The notes: generated by a model from the sequence alone, not told the origin. Numbered from the stretch's first letter, positions 45,700-54,944 are shown. The stretch is 64,000 nucleotides of DNA from Pseudoponticoccus marisrubri (GCF_001482405.1 NZ_LPXO01000011.1:1-64000), one strand, 5' to 3'. Translations and numbers: made by a program.

Positions 45700-46020
45700 T
45701 CAGCAGGTCAGCGGCCCGTGGGTCAGGCGCTGCGTGGCGTAATTGTAGCCGAAGGAGCATTGCGTCTCGCCATCGGGATGCACGGTGCAGTTGAAGCCGC
45801 TGGCATCCTGCTTGGTCCAGCCGCCGGTGCAGGGATCCTGGCTGTGCGGCGTGGTCATGGCATCGAAGATCTGCCGCGCATGCGGGCCGCTGACGATGAA
45901 GCCCACCTCGGTCGGGCTGAACCGGGCATAGACCGGCAGGCCGTCCACCTCCTGGCTGGCCGCGGGCGGGCCGGCCGAAAGGGCCAGCAGCGCGGACAGC
46001 GCCAGTGCCGAGCGGCTCAC
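45700..46020 (-). CDS. Small secreted protein of unknown function
   Basis: 106 residues, not recognised. Signal peptide (SRSALALSALLALSAGPPAAS) followed by a cysteine-containing domain: FSPTEVGFIVSGPHARQIFDAM, CTGGW, NCTVHPDGETQCSFGYNYAT and a C-terminal Cys; four cysteines suggest two disulfides. GTG start inside the upstream stop (GTGA), so it is made together with the next protein upstream. Role unknown. Confidence 0.65.
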   Translation of the reverse strand: MSRSALALSALLALSAGPPAASQEVDGLPVYARFSPTEVGFIVSGPHARQIFDAMTTPHSQDPCTGGWTKQDASGFNCTVHPDGETQCSFGYNYATQRLTHGPLTC

Positions 46021-46469
46021 TGCGCGGGTTCCAGGTAGAGCTGCTGAAAGCCGCCCTGGCCGTCGGTATATTCGAGATACTGGCCGTTGTCGTAGACCGA
46101 GACGAAGACCCCGCTGTCGCGCGCGCCGAACAGGGCCGCGTTCTGCAAGCCTTCGGCCTCGTCGGGCTTGGCGCATTGCGAGAAGGCATAGCTGAGCATC
46201 CATTCCCCGATCTGCCCGGTCAGCATGGTGCTGGGCCCCTTGGTGCCCGGCGCCTCCAGCGCGACGTCGCCGCCATATTGCCACTGTTCGCCGTCCCAGT
46301 AATAGGCGTTGAACCGCGAGCCGGTCACGCCGCAATCGCCCACCCGGTCGGCCAGCGTGGTGGTGCCGTCAAGGCTGAGATCCAGCTTGCGCTGCTCCTG
46401 CGCGGCGGCGGGCAGGCACAGGCAGAGCGGCAGAAGACCGGCCGCGGCGAATCGAAAATTCGGGGTCAT
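46017..46469 (-). CDS. Secreted protein of unknown function
   Basis: 150 residues. Signal peptide (MTPNFRFAAAGLLPLCLCLPAAA-Q), then a beta-rich chain with DCGVTGSRFNAYYWDGEQWQ, GEWMLSYAFSQCAKP and VYDNGQYLEYTDGQGGF. Two mature cysteines. No domain recognised. Translationally coupled to the small secreted gene downstream; the pair is probably exported together and may interact. The ATG at 46469 is preferred because it starts the signal peptide. Confidence 0.68.
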   Translation of the reverse strand: MTPNFRFAAAGLLPLCLCLPAAAQEQRKLDLSLDGTTTLADRVGDCGVTGSRFNAYYWDGEQWQYGGDVALEAPGTKGPSTMLTGQIGEWMLSYAFSQCAKPDEAEGLQNAALFGARDSGVFVSVYDNGQYLEYTDGQGGFQQLYLEPAQ

Positions 46470-46633
46470 GGCATGTTTCCAATTGAGAAGATTAAACTTT
46501 GACGTAAGGCATTTCCGTAACGTCAAGTGTGCCGCCTGCACCGTCGACTTGGCAACGGTTCATTGCAGGCGACCGGCAGAGGGCCGGCGGTTTGGCTCTG
46601 GCCAATCGGGCGGCGGGGGGCCATAGCGGGCGG

Positions 46634-47536
46634 ATGGAACTCTGGGTTATCGCCTCCCTCATCGCCGCGCTGTTCCAGACCGTGCGGTTCATGCTGCACA
46701 AGATCCTCGCCGGCAGCGGGCTGAGCGCGACGGGCAGCACCTTTGCCCGCTTCGCCTATGCCAGCCCCTTCGCGCTGCTGGCGCTGGGGGGCTACCTGTA
46801 CGCGACCGGGCACACCCTGCCGCCGCTGGGCCCGGGCTTTTTGGGCTGGGCCGTGCTGGGCGGGATGGGCCAGATCCTGGCCACCGTGCTGGTCGTGCTG
46901 ACCTTCCGCGAGCGCAACTTTGCCGTCGGCATCACCTTCAAGAAAACCGAGGTCATCCAGACCGCGCTCTTGGGCTTCGTGGTGCTGGGCGAGGCGGTGT
47001 CACCCGGGGGCTGGCTGGCCATAGGCATCGGGCTGGTGGGCGTGCTGCTGCTTTCCGAGACGCCGGGCCTGACCGAGGCGCTGTGGCAGCGGATGCGCAG
47101 CCGGGCCGTGGTGCTGGGGCTGGGCTCGGGCTTCTTCTTCGCGATCTCGGGCGTGGGCTACCGCGCCGCGACGCTGCAGGTGGGGGCCGAGGATCCCATC
47201 CTGCGCGCCGCGATTACGCTGGTCTGCGTGACCGCGCTGCAGGCGCTGGGCATGGCGGCCTGGCTGCACTGGCGCGAGCCGGGCCAGCTGGCGGCGGTCT
47301 GGGCAGCGCGGCGCCGCGCCATCTGGCTGGGGCTCAGCTCCATGGGCGGCACGCTGGGATGGTTCACCGCCTTCACCCTGCAGACCGCGGCCTATGTCTA
47401 CGCGCTGGGCCAAGTCGAGCTGATCTTTTCGCTCGCCGCCTCGGTTCTGTTCTTCCGCGAGACCGTGACCCGCCGCGAACTGGCCGGGATCGCCTGCCTG
47501 ACCGCCTCGATCGTGGTGCTCGTGCTGGTGCTCTGA
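46634..47536 (+). CDS. DMT/EamA-family permease
   Basis: 300 residues, ten predicted membrane helices in two EamA halves. LLLSETPGL and the C-terminal EDPILRAAITLVC, VELIFSLAASVLFFRETVTRRELAGIACL are family-typical. Probable exporter or importer of a small metabolite; direction and substrate unknown. ATG at 46634 with GGGCGG upstream. Convergent with the cupin gene, 4 bp apart. Confidence 0.85.
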   Translation: MELWVIASLIAALFQTVRFMLHKILAGSGLSATGSTFARFAYASPFALLALGGYLYATGHTLPPLGPGFLGWAVLGGMGQILATVLVVLTFRERNFAVGITFKKTEVIQTALLGFVVLGEAVSPGGWLAIGIGLVGVLLLSETPGLTEALWQRMRSRAVVLGLGSGFFFAISGVGYRAATLQVGAEDPILRAAITLVCVTALQALGMAAWLHWREPGQLAAVWAARRRAIWLGLSSMGGTLGWFTAFTLQTAAYVYALGQVELIFSLAASVLFFRETVTRRELAGIACLTASIVVLVLVL

Positions 47537-47540
47537 GACG

Positions 47541-47951
47541 TCAGGGCGTCCCGCGCGGGCCGTTATACTGGGCGTCGGTGACCTTCTCCATCCAGTCGGC
47601 CGCGCGCCCGTCCACGTCTTCCTGCAGGGCAAGATGCTGCATGGCCACTTCGGGCGCCGCACCGTGCCAGTGCTTCTCGCCCGGGGCAAAGCGGATCGTG
47701 TCGCCGGGGCGCAGCTCCATCACCGGGCCGCCCTCGACCTGCGCAAGGCAGAGCCCCGACAGGATGTGCAGCACCTGCCCCAGCGGGTGGGTGTGCCACG
47801 CGGTGCGCGCGCCGGGCTCGAAGGTGACCAGCAGTGCGTTGACCTGCGAGGGCGGCTCGGCCGCGGCGATCGGGTCCATCCGGACAGTGCCGGTGAAATA
47901 GTCCGGGTTCGGCCGGGTCGAGGGCCGGCTGCCGGCAGGATAGAGGTTCAT
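47541..47951 (-). CDS. Cupin-domain protein
   Basis: 136 residues. Single conserved cupin barrel with metal ligands in [20 protein letters not shown] (two His and a Gln where Glu is usual) and the second motif [18 protein letters not shown] (His). Members are often dioxygenase-like or carboxymuconolactone-type metal enzymes; the substrate is not predictable. Divergent from the TetR gene, with 77 bp to the nearest operator. Confidence 0.82.
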   Translation of the reverse strand: MNLYPAGSRPSTRPNPDYFTGTVRMDPIAAAEPPSQVNALLVTFEPGARTAWHTHPLGQVLHILSGLCLAQVEGGPVMELRPGDTIRFAPGEKHWHGAAPEVAMQHLALQEDVDGRAADWMEKVTDAQYNGPRGTP

Positions 47952-48028
47952 CGTCTGCGCTCCCGTGTCATGCGCGCCCATCCTAGCGGGGATCGGCGCT
48001 TGTGAAAGGGGCCGCGCGCTGCTAGCTC

Positions 48029-48047
48029 TGAACGGCGTTCATGAACA
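48029..48047. promoter_or_regulatory. TetR operator upstream of the TetR gene
   Basis: TGAACGGCGTTCA at 48029-48041 fits TGAAC-N3-GTTCA, and a further half-site TGAACA follows at 48042-48047. It lies 16 bp upstream of the TetR start, so autorepression is likely. Same core as three sites at 48661-48731. Confidence 0.75.
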
Positions 48048-48057
48048 GGGGGCGAAG

Positions 48058-48663
48058 ATGGCGGGGAAGGTGGCCGCGCGCAAGGCGGCGCTGCGGGAAA
48101 AGCTGGTGGACCTGGCCGAGGCGCAGATCGCGGCAGAGGGGCTGGCCTCGTTGCGGGCGCGGGATCTGGCGAAGCAGGCAGGCTGTGCCGTGGGTGCGAT
48201 CTATACCCATTTCGATGACCTGAACGCGCTGGTGCTCGAGGTCAACGGCCGCACCTTCCGGCGGCTGGGCGCGACCATGGCCCGTGCCGTGGACGGGGCC
48301 GAGGGGCAGTCGCCCAATGCGCGGCTGACCACCATGGCGCAGGCCTACCTGCATTTCGCCGCCGACCAGCCCACGCTGTGGCGCGCGCTCTTCGATGTCG
48401 AGATGTCGGCCGACGGGCCGGTGCCGCACTGGTATCTCGACGCGTTGGGCAATCTCTTCTCCTACATCGCCGAACCGCTGGCCGAGCTGTTCCCCGACCT
48501 GCCCGCGCGCGAGCTGGACCTGATGACGCGGGCGCTGTTCTCCTCGGTGCACGGGATCGTGCTCCTGGGGCTGGAGCGGCGCATCTCGGGCGTGCCGGTG
48601 GACCAGATCGAGCAGATGATTGCGCAGGTATTGTCCCAGATCGGGAACCGCAGCGTTTCCTGA
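48058..48663 (+). CDS. TetR-family repressor
   Basis: 201 residues. N-terminal helix-turn-helix ([48 protein letters not shown]), then an all-helical ligand domain ([26 protein letters not shown]). ATG at 48058 with GGGGCGAAG upstream. One operator lies before its own gene and three lie between it and the PspA-like gene, so it probably controls both. Ligand unknown; an envelope-stress or lipophilic signal would fit the regulon. Confidence 0.88.
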   Translation: MAGKVAARKAALREKLVDLAEAQIAAEGLASLRARDLAKQAGCAVGAIYTHFDDLNALVLEVNGRTFRRLGATMARAVDGAEGQSPNARLTTMAQAYLHFAADQPTLWRALFDVEMSADGPVPHWYLDALGNLFSYIAEPLAELFPDLPARELDLMTRALFSSVHGIVLLGLERRISGVPVDQIEQMIAQVLSQIGNRSVS

Positions 48664-48731
48664 ACATCGTTCACGTTTTTTCTTGAACAGCGTTCAGGGA
48701 ATCGCTATGTCTTTCTCATGAACAATGTTCA
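48661..48731. promoter_or_regulatory. Three TetR operators upstream of the PspA-like gene
   Basis: TGAACATCGTTCA (48661-48673), TGAACAGCGTTCA (48684-48696) and TGAACAATGTTCA (48719-48731) are 13-bp inverted repeats of the form TGAAC-N3-GTTCA. The first shares its TGA with the stop codon of the TetR gene; the last ends 15 bp before the PspA-like start and would block ribosome or polymerase access. Confidence 0.8.
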
Positions 48732-48746
48732 GAAACGGAGAGCGAC

Positions 48747-49424
48747 ATGTTCGGAACCCTCAAGACCCTGATCGCCGGCGCCAATGCCCGGGCCGAGGAG
48801 CAGGTGCGGGACCATTTCTGCATCGAGCTGATCGACCAGAAGATCCGCGAGGCCGAGGCCAGCCTGAAATCGGCCAAATACGCGCTGGCCGGCCTGATCC
48901 AGCGCGAGCGCGCCGAGACCCGCCAGGTCACCGCGCTCGAGGCCCGCGTGGCCGACCTGATGTCCCGCGCGAAAGAGGCGCTGGAGGCCGGGCGCGAGGA
49001 TCTGGCGACCGAGGCGGCCGAGGCCATCGCGCAGATGGAGAACGAGCTGACCCTGCGTCGCGGCACGGTGCAGCGGCTGGAAACCCGCATCCTGCAGCTG
49101 CGCCAGTCGGTCGAGACCGCCAACCGCCGGCTGATCGACCTCAAGCAGGGGGCGGTGGCGGCGCGGGCGGCGAAGAAGGAGGCAGAGATCCAGAAGCGGT
49201 TGGGCGCGCATGTGCCGCGCGACACCGCCTTCGAGGAGGCCGAGGCGCTGATCGGCCGGGTGCTGAGCCGCGACGACCCGTTCGAGCAGAGCCAGATCCT
49301 GAAGGAGATCGATACCGGCCTCGACCGCAGCGACATGGCCGACCGCATGGCCGCCGAGGGCTTCGGCCCGGCCTCGCGCAGCACCGCCGCCGACGTGCTG
49401 AGCCGGCTCAAGACCAAAGACTGA
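48747..49424 (+). CDS. PspA/IM30 (Vipp1)-family membrane-stress protein
   Basis: 225 residues, almost entirely charged coiled coil: the N-terminal LKTLIAGANARAEEQV amphipathic helix, then long helices LIDQKIREAEASLKSAKYALAGLIQRERAETRQV and RRGTVQRLETRILQLRQSVETANRRLIDLK. This is the ESCRT-III-like PspA/IM30 architecture that assembles rods or rings on the inner membrane to repair it. The pspF/pspBC genes are absent; control here is by a TetR repressor instead. Followed by a two-helix membrane protein gene. Confidence 0.85.
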   Translation: MFGTLKTLIAGANARAEEQVRDHFCIELIDQKIREAEASLKSAKYALAGLIQRERAETRQVTALEARVADLMSRAKEALEAGREDLATEAAEAIAQMENELTLRRGTVQRLETRILQLRQSVETANRRLIDLKQGAVAARAAKKEAEIQKRLGAHVPRDTAFEEAEALIGRVLSRDDPFEQSQILKEIDTGLDRSDMADRMAAEGFGPASRSTAADVLSRLKTKD

Positions 49425-49473
49425 CCTTTTCTTTTTCTTCCACTGACCCACAAGACATCCAAGGAGACATCCC

Positions 49474-49752
49474 ATGTTCAACGAGCACAACGAAAACGGC
49501 CTCATCCTCTTCCTCAACGGCGCGGGCATCGCCATCGCCTATGCCATGCTCGGCATCTCGCTCTGGCTCTCGACCGAGGTGCCGCTGGCCACCAAGGGGT
49601 TCTGGCTGATGGGCATCCTGCTGTTGACGCTCAGCCTGATCAACGTGGTCAAGTACCGCTTCGACTTCCGCAATTCCGCCGACCGGCTGCGCCGCATCGA
49701 GGAAGCGCGCAACGAGAAGCTGCTGGAAGAGGCGCTGCGCGAGGAAAGCTGA
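49474..49752 (+). CDS. YiaAB-type two-helix membrane protein
   Basis: 92 residues: two membrane helices (LILFLNGAGIAIAYAMLGIS and GFWLMGILLLTLSLINVV) and a charged C-terminal helix (ADRLRRIEEARNEKLLEEALREE). The segment 'LSTEVPLATKGFW' resembles the YiaA/YiaB two-helix domain. Likely membrane partner of the PspA-like protein, in the role of PspB/PspC; inferred from order only. Strong AAGGAGA ribosome binding site. Confidence 0.7.
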   Translation: MFNEHNENGLILFLNGAGIAIAYAMLGISLWLSTEVPLATKGFWLMGILLLTLSLINVVKYRFDFRNSADRLRRIEEARNEKLLEEALREES

Positions 49753-49773
49753 GCCTGTCCTGCGAGACGCGCG

Positions 49774-49808
49774 ACCCGCCGGTGAGGATCACCGGCGGGT
49801 TTTCCTTT
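49774..49808 (+). terminator. Intrinsic terminator of the TetR-PspA operon
   Basis: Stem ACCCGCCGGTGA / TCACCGGCGGGT with a 3-nt loop (49774-49800), followed by TTTCCTTT. It starts 22 bp after the stop at 49752. Confidence 0.85.
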
Positions 49809-49870
49809 GGTCGGGTGTCTTCCCGACCGCCCGTTGTGGAACCCGGCGCGGAATCAAGGCCGAAGGCCGC

Positions 49871-50006
49871 CGCGCATCGCCGGGCCGCCCCCACGGCACG
49901 GCGATCTGGTCGGGTTTGCGCGCAGCTTCGAGCTTCTGCGGATCTGACGGAATAAATCGAGGGATTCCGAGGTCAGGATCGCCGCACCGCGGCCCGGCGA
50001 TGCGCG
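49871..50006. repeat. Long inverted repeat, possible structured RNA
   Basis: Perfect 18-bp arms CGCGCATCGCCGGGCCGC (49871-49888) and their complement (49989-50006), 100 nt apart. Within the loop, CGGCGATC and GATCGCCG pair again, and CGCAG...CTGCG closes an apical stem. No open frame or poly-T tract. The stretch 49809-50029 holds nothing else. Confidence 0.55.
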
Positions 50007-50029
50007 TCTCCGCCCTCGCGCCCGACACG

Positions 50030-50070
50030 AAAAAAAGGGCCCGGAGCGGTCTTCGCGCCCCGGGCCCTTG
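50030..50070 (-). terminator. Intrinsic terminator of glyA
   Basis: On the minus strand: CAAGGGCCCGGGGCGCG, loop, CTCCGGGCCCTT, then TTTTTT. The stem is AAGGGCCCGG/CCGGGCCCTT. It starts 59 bp after the glyA stop at 50130. Confidence 0.85.
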
Positions 50071-50129
50071 TCATGACCGGCCAACCGCATGCTGTTGCGC
50101 GGCCCGCCGGTTGTCTGTTGCCACGTGCT

Positions 50130-51425
50130 TCAGAGCGCGCCGTAGATCGGGAAGCGCTGGCACAGGGCCTCGACCTCGGCGCGGACCTTGGCCTCGACCT
50201 CGGCATTGCCGTCCTCGCCATTGGCGGCCAGCCCGTCGACCACCTCGACGATCCAGTCGGCGATCTGGCGGAACTCGCCCTCCATGAAGCCGCGCGTCGT
50301 GCCGGCCGGGCTGCCCAGCCGGATGCCCGACGTGATCGTGGGCTTTTCGGGATCGAAGGGCACGCCGTTCTTGTTGCAGGTGATATGCGCGCGGCCCAGC
50401 GCCTTCTCGGTGGCATTGCCCTTGACGCCCTTGGGGCGCAGGTCGACCAGCACGACATGGGTGTCGGTGCCATGGGTGACCGTGTCCAGCCCGCCCTTGA
50501 TCAGCTGGTCCGACAGCGCCTGCGCGTTGCGGATCACGTTCTGCTGGTAGGTCTTGAACTCGGGGCGCAGCGCCTCGCCGAAAGCCACGGCCTTGGCGGC
50601 GATCACGTGCATCAGCGGCCCACCCTGGATGCCGGGGAAGATGGCCGAGTTGAACTTCTTGGCCAGCGCCTCGTCATCGGTCAGGATCATGCCGCCGCGC
50701 GGGCCGCGCAGGGTCTTGTGCGTGGTCGTCGTCGCCACATGGGCATGCGGGAAGGGGCTGGGATGCTCGCCCGCCGCCACCAGCCCCGCGAAATGCGCCA
50801 TGTCCACATGCAGCCAGGCGCCCACGCTGTCGGCGATCTCGCGCATCTTGGCAAAGTCGATCTGGCGCGGGATGGCCGAGCCGCCGGCAATGATCAGCTT
50901 GGGCTTGTGCTCGGTCGCCAGCGCCTGCACCTGGTCGTAATCCAGCAGGTTGTCCTGCTGGCGCACGCCGTACTGGATCGCGTTGAACCACTTGCCCGAC
51001 TGGTTGGGCCGCGCGCCATGGGTCAGGTGGCCGCCGGCATCGAGGCTCATCCCGAGGATCGTGTCGCCCGGCTGCAGCAGCGCGGTGAAGACGCCCTGGT
51101 TGGCCTGGCTGCCCGAGTTGGGCTGGACATTGGCATAGCCGCATCCGAACAGCTCGGTCGCGCGCGCGATGGCCAGGTTCTCGGCCACGTCCACCCAGTC
51201 GCAGCCGCCATAATAGCGCCGGCCGGGATAGCCCTCGGCATATTTGTTGGTCATGACCGAGCCCTGCGCCTCCATCACGGCGCGGCTGACGATGTTCTCC
51301 GAGGCGATCAGCTCGATCTCGTCGCGCTGCCGGCCCAGTTCGCCCTCGATGGCGGCAAACAGCTCGGGGTCACGATCGGCGAGGGTTTCGGTGAAGAACC
51401 CGGTGTCACGGTGGGGGGCGTTCAT
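50130..51425 (-). CDS. glyA: Serine hydroxymethyltransferase
   Basis: 431 residues. PLP enzyme converting serine and tetrahydrofolate to glycine and methylenetetrahydrofolate. Motifs: [61 protein letters not shown] and the Schiff-base lysine in [15 protein letters not shown]. It supplies one-carbon units for ThyX, also in this window. A strong intrinsic terminator follows. Divergent from nadK. Confidence 0.97.
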   Translation of the reverse strand: MNAPHRDTGFFTETLADRDPELFAAIEGELGRQRDEIELIASENIVSRAVMEAQGSVMTNKYAEGYPGRRYYGGCDWVDVAENLAIARATELFGCGYANVQPNSGSQANQGVFTALLQPGDTILGMSLDAGGHLTHGARPNQSGKWFNAIQYGVRQQDNLLDYDQVQALATEHKPKLIIAGGSAIPRQIDFAKMREIADSVGAWLHVDMAHFAGLVAAGEHPSPFPHAHVATTTTHKTLRGPRGGMILTDDEALAKKFNSAIFPGIQGGPLMHVIAAKAVAFGEALRPEFKTYQQNVIRNAQALSDQLIKGGLDTVTHGTDTHVVLVDLRPKGVKGNATEKALGRAHITCNKNGVPFDPEKPTITSGIRLGSPAGTTRGFMEGEFRQIADWIVEVVDGLAANGEDGNAEVEAKVRAEVEALCQRFPIYGAL

Positions 51426-51585
51426 GGCCTGCTCCTCTGGGATTCGGAAATCTGGTCTCTCCTACCGGAAAGGTGGGGCGTGACAAAGAATGTAAAGCGA
51501 CGCACCGGTCCCGGCTTGCGTCTTCTCTGGTCAGCGCGGGGGACATGTGCTTGTTTCGGAGCCAAAGGACGACAACAGGAAACCC

Positions 51586-52347
51586 ATGTCACTCAGGATC
51601 GCTTTCTGCGCGTCGCGCGCGCCCATCGCGCAGGCGGCGCTGCAAGGCCTGTCGCGCCGCTACGGCGACCATGCCGAACAGGGGGCCGACGTGATCGTCG
51701 CGCTGGGCGGCGACGGGTTCATGCTGCAGACGCTGCACCGCACGCAGGACAACCCCGCGCCGGTCTACGGCATGAACCGCGGCACCGTGGGCTTCCTGAT
51801 GAACGAATATTCCGAGCACGGGCTGGTCGAGCGGCTGCAATCGGCCGAAGAGGCGGTGATCAACCCGCTGGCCATGCGTGCCGTGCGCGCCGATGGCAGC
51901 GAGCATCACGCGCTGGCGATCAACGAGGTCTCGCTGCTGCGCACCGGGCCACAGGCCGCGCGGCTGCGCATCGTGGTCGACGGCAAGGTGCGGATGCCCG
52001 AGCTGGTCTGCGACGGGGCGCTGCTGGCGACGCCCGCGGGGTCGACCGCCTACAACTACTCGGCGCACGGGCCGATCCTGCCGATCGGGGCCGATGTGCT
52101 GGCGCTGACCGCGGTGGCGGCCTTCCGCCCGCGGCGCTGGCGCGGCGCGCTGCTGCCCAAGGCTGCCGATGTCACCTTCGAGGCGCTGGAACCCGAGAAA
52201 CGCCCGGTCATGGCCGAGGCGGACAGCAACTCGGTGCGCGACGTGGTCGCCGTGCATATCCGCTCCGAGCCGCGCATTGCGCATCGCGTGCTGTTCGATC
52301 CCGGTCACGGGCTGGAGGAACGGCTGATCCGCGAACAGTTCGTCTGA
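51586..52347 (+). CDS. nadK: NAD kinase
   Basis: 253 residues. It phosphorylates NAD to [20 protein letters not shown] carries the GGDG motif, then [23 protein letters not shown] (NE) and [21 protein letters not shown] (catalytic-site Asp/Tyr region), and FRPRRWRGA. Start at 51586 ([13 protein letters not shown]), with AGGA six bases upstream; the 13 residues before it in the open frame are not conserved. Slightly short, as usual for alphaproteobacterial NadK. Confidence 0.93.
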   Translation: MSLRIAFCASRAPIAQAALQGLSRRYGDHAEQGADVIVALGGDGFMLQTLHRTQDNPAPVYGMNRGTVGFLMNEYSEHGLVERLQSAEEAVINPLAMRAVRADGSEHHALAINEVSLLRTGPQAARLRIVVDGKVRMPELVCDGALLATPAGSTAYNYSAHGPILPIGADVLALTAVAAFRPRRWRGALLPKAADVTFEALEPEKRPVMAEADSNSVRDVVAVHIRSEPRIAHRVLFDPGHGLEERLIREQFV

Positions 52348-52355
52348 GGCGCCGC

Positions 52356-52886
52356 TCACTCGGCGCGGATCTCCGACAGGCTGACCTGTGCCTCGTGGTC
52401 GCGGCCATAGGCCACCAGCGCCACCGACCGGACCGATCCGGCCGCAGGCGTGCCCGGCAGCATCCGGCCCGAGGGCTTGAACGCCGAGAGCGGGATCTCG
52501 ACATTGCCCCAGTCCTCGGGCGCGGTGAAGGCGGCCTGGTAGTATTGCCAGGGCAACATGGTCGCCCGCGTGCGCAGGTGCAGGTAATAGGTCTGCCCAT
52601 CCCCACGCACGCGCGCCACCAACCGGGACGCGCCCTCGGGCAGGCTGATCCCGTCCAGCCGCGCCTGGATGAAGCCGCCATTGTTCTCGGTCGAGACGGT
52701 GCCGGTCAGGGTCAGCGCGCCGTTCTCGATCCGCGCCTGCCCGGTCGAGACCCCGCCCATCACCTGATCGGTGAAAAAGCGCCAGTCGCCCGCGCGCTGC
52801 GGGTCGGAAAGATCGGCGAGTGTCATGTCCTGAGCATGGAGCGGCGTGGCCAGACAGGCGGCGAGGATCAGGGTGCGCAGTTTCAT
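52356..52886 (-). CDS. Exported CIA30-domain protein
   Basis: 176 residues: signal peptide (MKLRTLILAACLATPLHAQ), then a CIA30-like (NDUFAF1) jelly-roll: WRFFTDQVMGGVSTGQARIENGALTLTGTVSTENNGGFIQAR and YYLHLRTRATMLPWQYYQAAFTAPEDW. In mitochondria the domain helps assemble complex I, but exported bacterial members have unknown, probably carbohydrate- or lipid-binding roles. Single gene, convergent with nadK, 8 bp apart. Confidence 0.82.
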   Translation of the reverse strand: MKLRTLILAACLATPLHAQDMTLADLSDPQRAGDWRFFTDQVMGGVSTGQARIENGALTLTGTVSTENNGGFIQARLDGISLPEGASRLVARVRGDGQTYYLHLRTRATMLPWQYYQAAFTAPEDWGNVEIPLSAFKPSGRMLPGTPAAGSVRSVALVAYGRDHEAQVSLSEIRAE

Positions 52887-52924
52887 GACGGGAAGATAGC
52901 CCGAGCCACGCCCCGGGAAAGGGA

Positions 52925-52949
52925 GGCGGCGCCCGCGAGGGACGCCGCC
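52925..52949 (-). terminator. Possible terminator after prpE
   Basis: Inverted repeat GGCGGCG / CGCCGCC with an 11-nt loop, just past the prpE stop; CTCCCTTTCCC follows on the minus strand instead of a clean T-run. Confidence 0.4.
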
Positions 52950-52956
52950 CGCGCGG

Positions 52957-54849
52957 TCAGGCCTTGGCGTAGCCCAGCCCCTGCAGGGCCGTGCGGATCT
53001 CGTCGAGGATGGCCGGGTCGTCGATCGTGGCAGGCGTCTTGAACTCCTCGCTGTCGGCGATCTTGACCATGGTGGCGCGCAGGATCTTGCCCGAGCGGGT
53101 CTTGGGCAGGCGGTCCACCACGCAGGCCAGCTTGAACGCGGCGACCGGGCCGATCTGCTCGCGCACCAGCTTGACGCATTCCTTGACGATTTCCTCGTGC
53201 GGGCGGTTCACCCCCGAGGACAGGCAGAGGAAGCCCAGCGGCAGCTGGCCCTTGAGCTGGTCGCTCACCCCGATCACGGCGCATTCAGCCACGTCCGGGT
53301 GGCTGGCCAGCACCTCTTCCATGCCGCCGGTGGACAGGCGGTGCCCGGCCACGTTGATCACGTCATCGGTGCGCGCCATGATGTAGACATAGCCGTCCTC
53401 GTCGATCATGCCGGCATCGCCGGTCTCGTAATAGCCGGGGAAGTGTTCGAGATAGGATTTGCGGAAGCGCGCCTCGGCATTCCACAGGCCGGGCAGGGTG
53501 CCCGGGGGCAGGGGCAGCTTGATGGCGATGGCGCCCAGCGTGCCGGCCGGCACCTCGTGCCCCGCCTCGTCGAGGATGCGGATGTCATAGCCCGGCATCG
53601 GCTTGGCCGGGCTGCCCAGCTTGGTCGGCAGCTCCTCGATGCCCAGCGGGTTGCCGGCAATGCACCAGCCGGTCTCGGTCTGCCACCAATGGTCGATCAC
53701 CGGCACGTTCAGCTTGTCCTGCGCCCACTGGATCGTGTCCGGATCGGCCCGCTCGCCGGCCAGGTAGACCGCGCGCAGGCAGGACAGGTCGTACTTGCCG
53801 ATGAAATCGCCGTTGGGATCCTCGCGCCGCACGGCGCGGAAGGCGGTCGGCGCGGTGAAGAAGCTGCGCACCTTGTGCTCCGAGATCACCCGCCAGAACG
53901 TGCCGGCATCGGGCGTGCCCACGGGCTTGCCCTCGAAGACGATGGTGGTGTTGCCGTGGATCAGCGGCGCGTAGCAGATATAGCTGTGCCCCACGACCCA
54001 GCCCACGTCCGAGGCCGCCCAGAACACGTCGCCGGGATCGACATTGTAGAGGTTCTTCATCGACCAGTTCAGCGCCACGAGATGCCCGCCGGTGGGGCGC
54101 AGCACGCCCTTGGGCTGGCCCGTCGTGCCCGAGGTATAGAGGATGTAGGCCGGGTGGTTGCCCTCGACCGGCACGCAGTCGGCGGGCTCGACCCCGTATT
54201 GGAAGCCGTGCCAGTTCACGTCGCGCCCCGGGGTCAGCTCGGCCACTTCCTGCTCGCGCTGGAAGATGACGCAGAAATCCGGCTTGTGGGCGGCGGCCTC
54301 GATCGCGCCGTCCAGCAGCGGCTTGTAATGGACCACGCGGCCCGGCTCCATCCCGCAGGAGGCGGCGATGATCGCCTTGGGCTTGGCATCGTCGATGCGC
54401 ACGGCCAGCTCGTGGCTGGCAAAGCCGCCGAACACCACCGAGTGGATCGCGCCCAGCCGCGCGGCGGCCAGCATCGCCTCCAGCGCCTCGGGGATCATCG
54501 GCATGTAGATCACCACGCGGTCGCCTTTTTCCACGCCTTTGGCGCGCAGCGCCCCGGCCAGCGTGGCAACGCGGTTGCGCAGTTCCACATAGGTGATCCA
54601 GCGCTTGGTATGGGTGATCGGGCTGTCATAGATGATCGCGGTCTGTTCGCCGCGCCCGGCCTCGACATGGCGGTCCACCGCGTTCCAGCAGGTGTTGACC
54701 ATGCCGTCGGCGAACCATTCGTACAGGTGGTCGCCGCGGTCGAACAGCGCCTTGGAGGGGGGCTGGTCCCAGTCGATGGCCTGCGCCTGCTCCATCCAGA
54801 ACCCCTCCGGGTCGGATGTCCAGCTGTCATATACGTCTTGGTAGCCCAT
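52957..54849 (-). CDS. prpE: Propionyl-CoA synthetase
   Basis: 630 residues, ANL superfamily. It activates propionate to propionyl-CoA. Motifs: YILYTSGTTGQPKGVLRPTGGH (A3), WWQTETGWCI (A5), YYETGDAGMIDEDGYVYIMARTDDVINVAGHRLSTGGMEE (A7-A8) and LPKTRSGKILRATM with the lysine that is reversibly acetylated in this family. The N-terminal YDSWTSDPEGFWMEQAQAIDW and length distinguish PrpE from Acs. TTTGCAAA boxes upstream suggest control by a PccR/ScfR-type short-chain acyl-CoA regulator. No methylcitrate-cycle or pcc genes adjoin. Confidence 0.93.
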   Translation of the reverse strand: MGYQDVYDSWTSDPEGFWMEQAQAIDWDQPPSKALFDRGDHLYEWFADGMVNTCWNAVDRHVEAGRGEQTAIIYDSPITHTKRWITYVELRNRVATLAGALRAKGVEKGDRVVIYMPMIPEALEAMLAAARLGAIHSVVFGGFASHELAVRIDDAKPKAIIAASCGMEPGRVVHYKPLLDGAIEAAAHKPDFCVIFQREQEVAELTPGRDVNWHGFQYGVEPADCVPVEGNHPAYILYTSGTTGQPKGVLRPTGGHLVALNWSMKNLYNVDPGDVFWAASDVGWVVGHSYICYAPLIHGNTTIVFEGKPVGTPDAGTFWRVISEHKVRSFFTAPTAFRAVRREDPNGDFIGKYDLSCLRAVYLAGERADPDTIQWAQDKLNVPVIDHWWQTETGWCIAGNPLGIEELPTKLGSPAKPMPGYDIRILDEAGHEVPAGTLGAIAIKLPLPPGTLPGLWNAEARFRKSYLEHFPGYYETGDAGMIDEDGYVYIMARTDDVINVAGHRLSTGGMEEVLASHPDVAECAVIGVSDQLKGQLPLGFLCLSSGVNRPHEEIVKECVKLVREQIGPVAAFKLACVVDRLPKTRSGKILRATMVKIADSEEFKTPATIDDPAILDEIRTALQGLGYAKA

Positions 54850-54944
54850 GCTTCCCTCCTCTTGGTCCCTTGCATCGGGCTTAGGGTGCGGCTGCGCGCC
54901 CGGGCAAGCATGTTAGCGACGCATCGGACATATTATCGCAGCGC

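Noticed and set aside
51426-51585. Riboswitch upstream of glyA
   Set aside because: No glycine- or SAM-riboswitch core could be recognised in the 160-bp gap.
50073-53042. Plus-strand open frame of almost 990 codons over glyA, nadK and the CIA30 gene
   Set aside because: Antisense or out-of-frame to three clear genes and without any recognisable motif.
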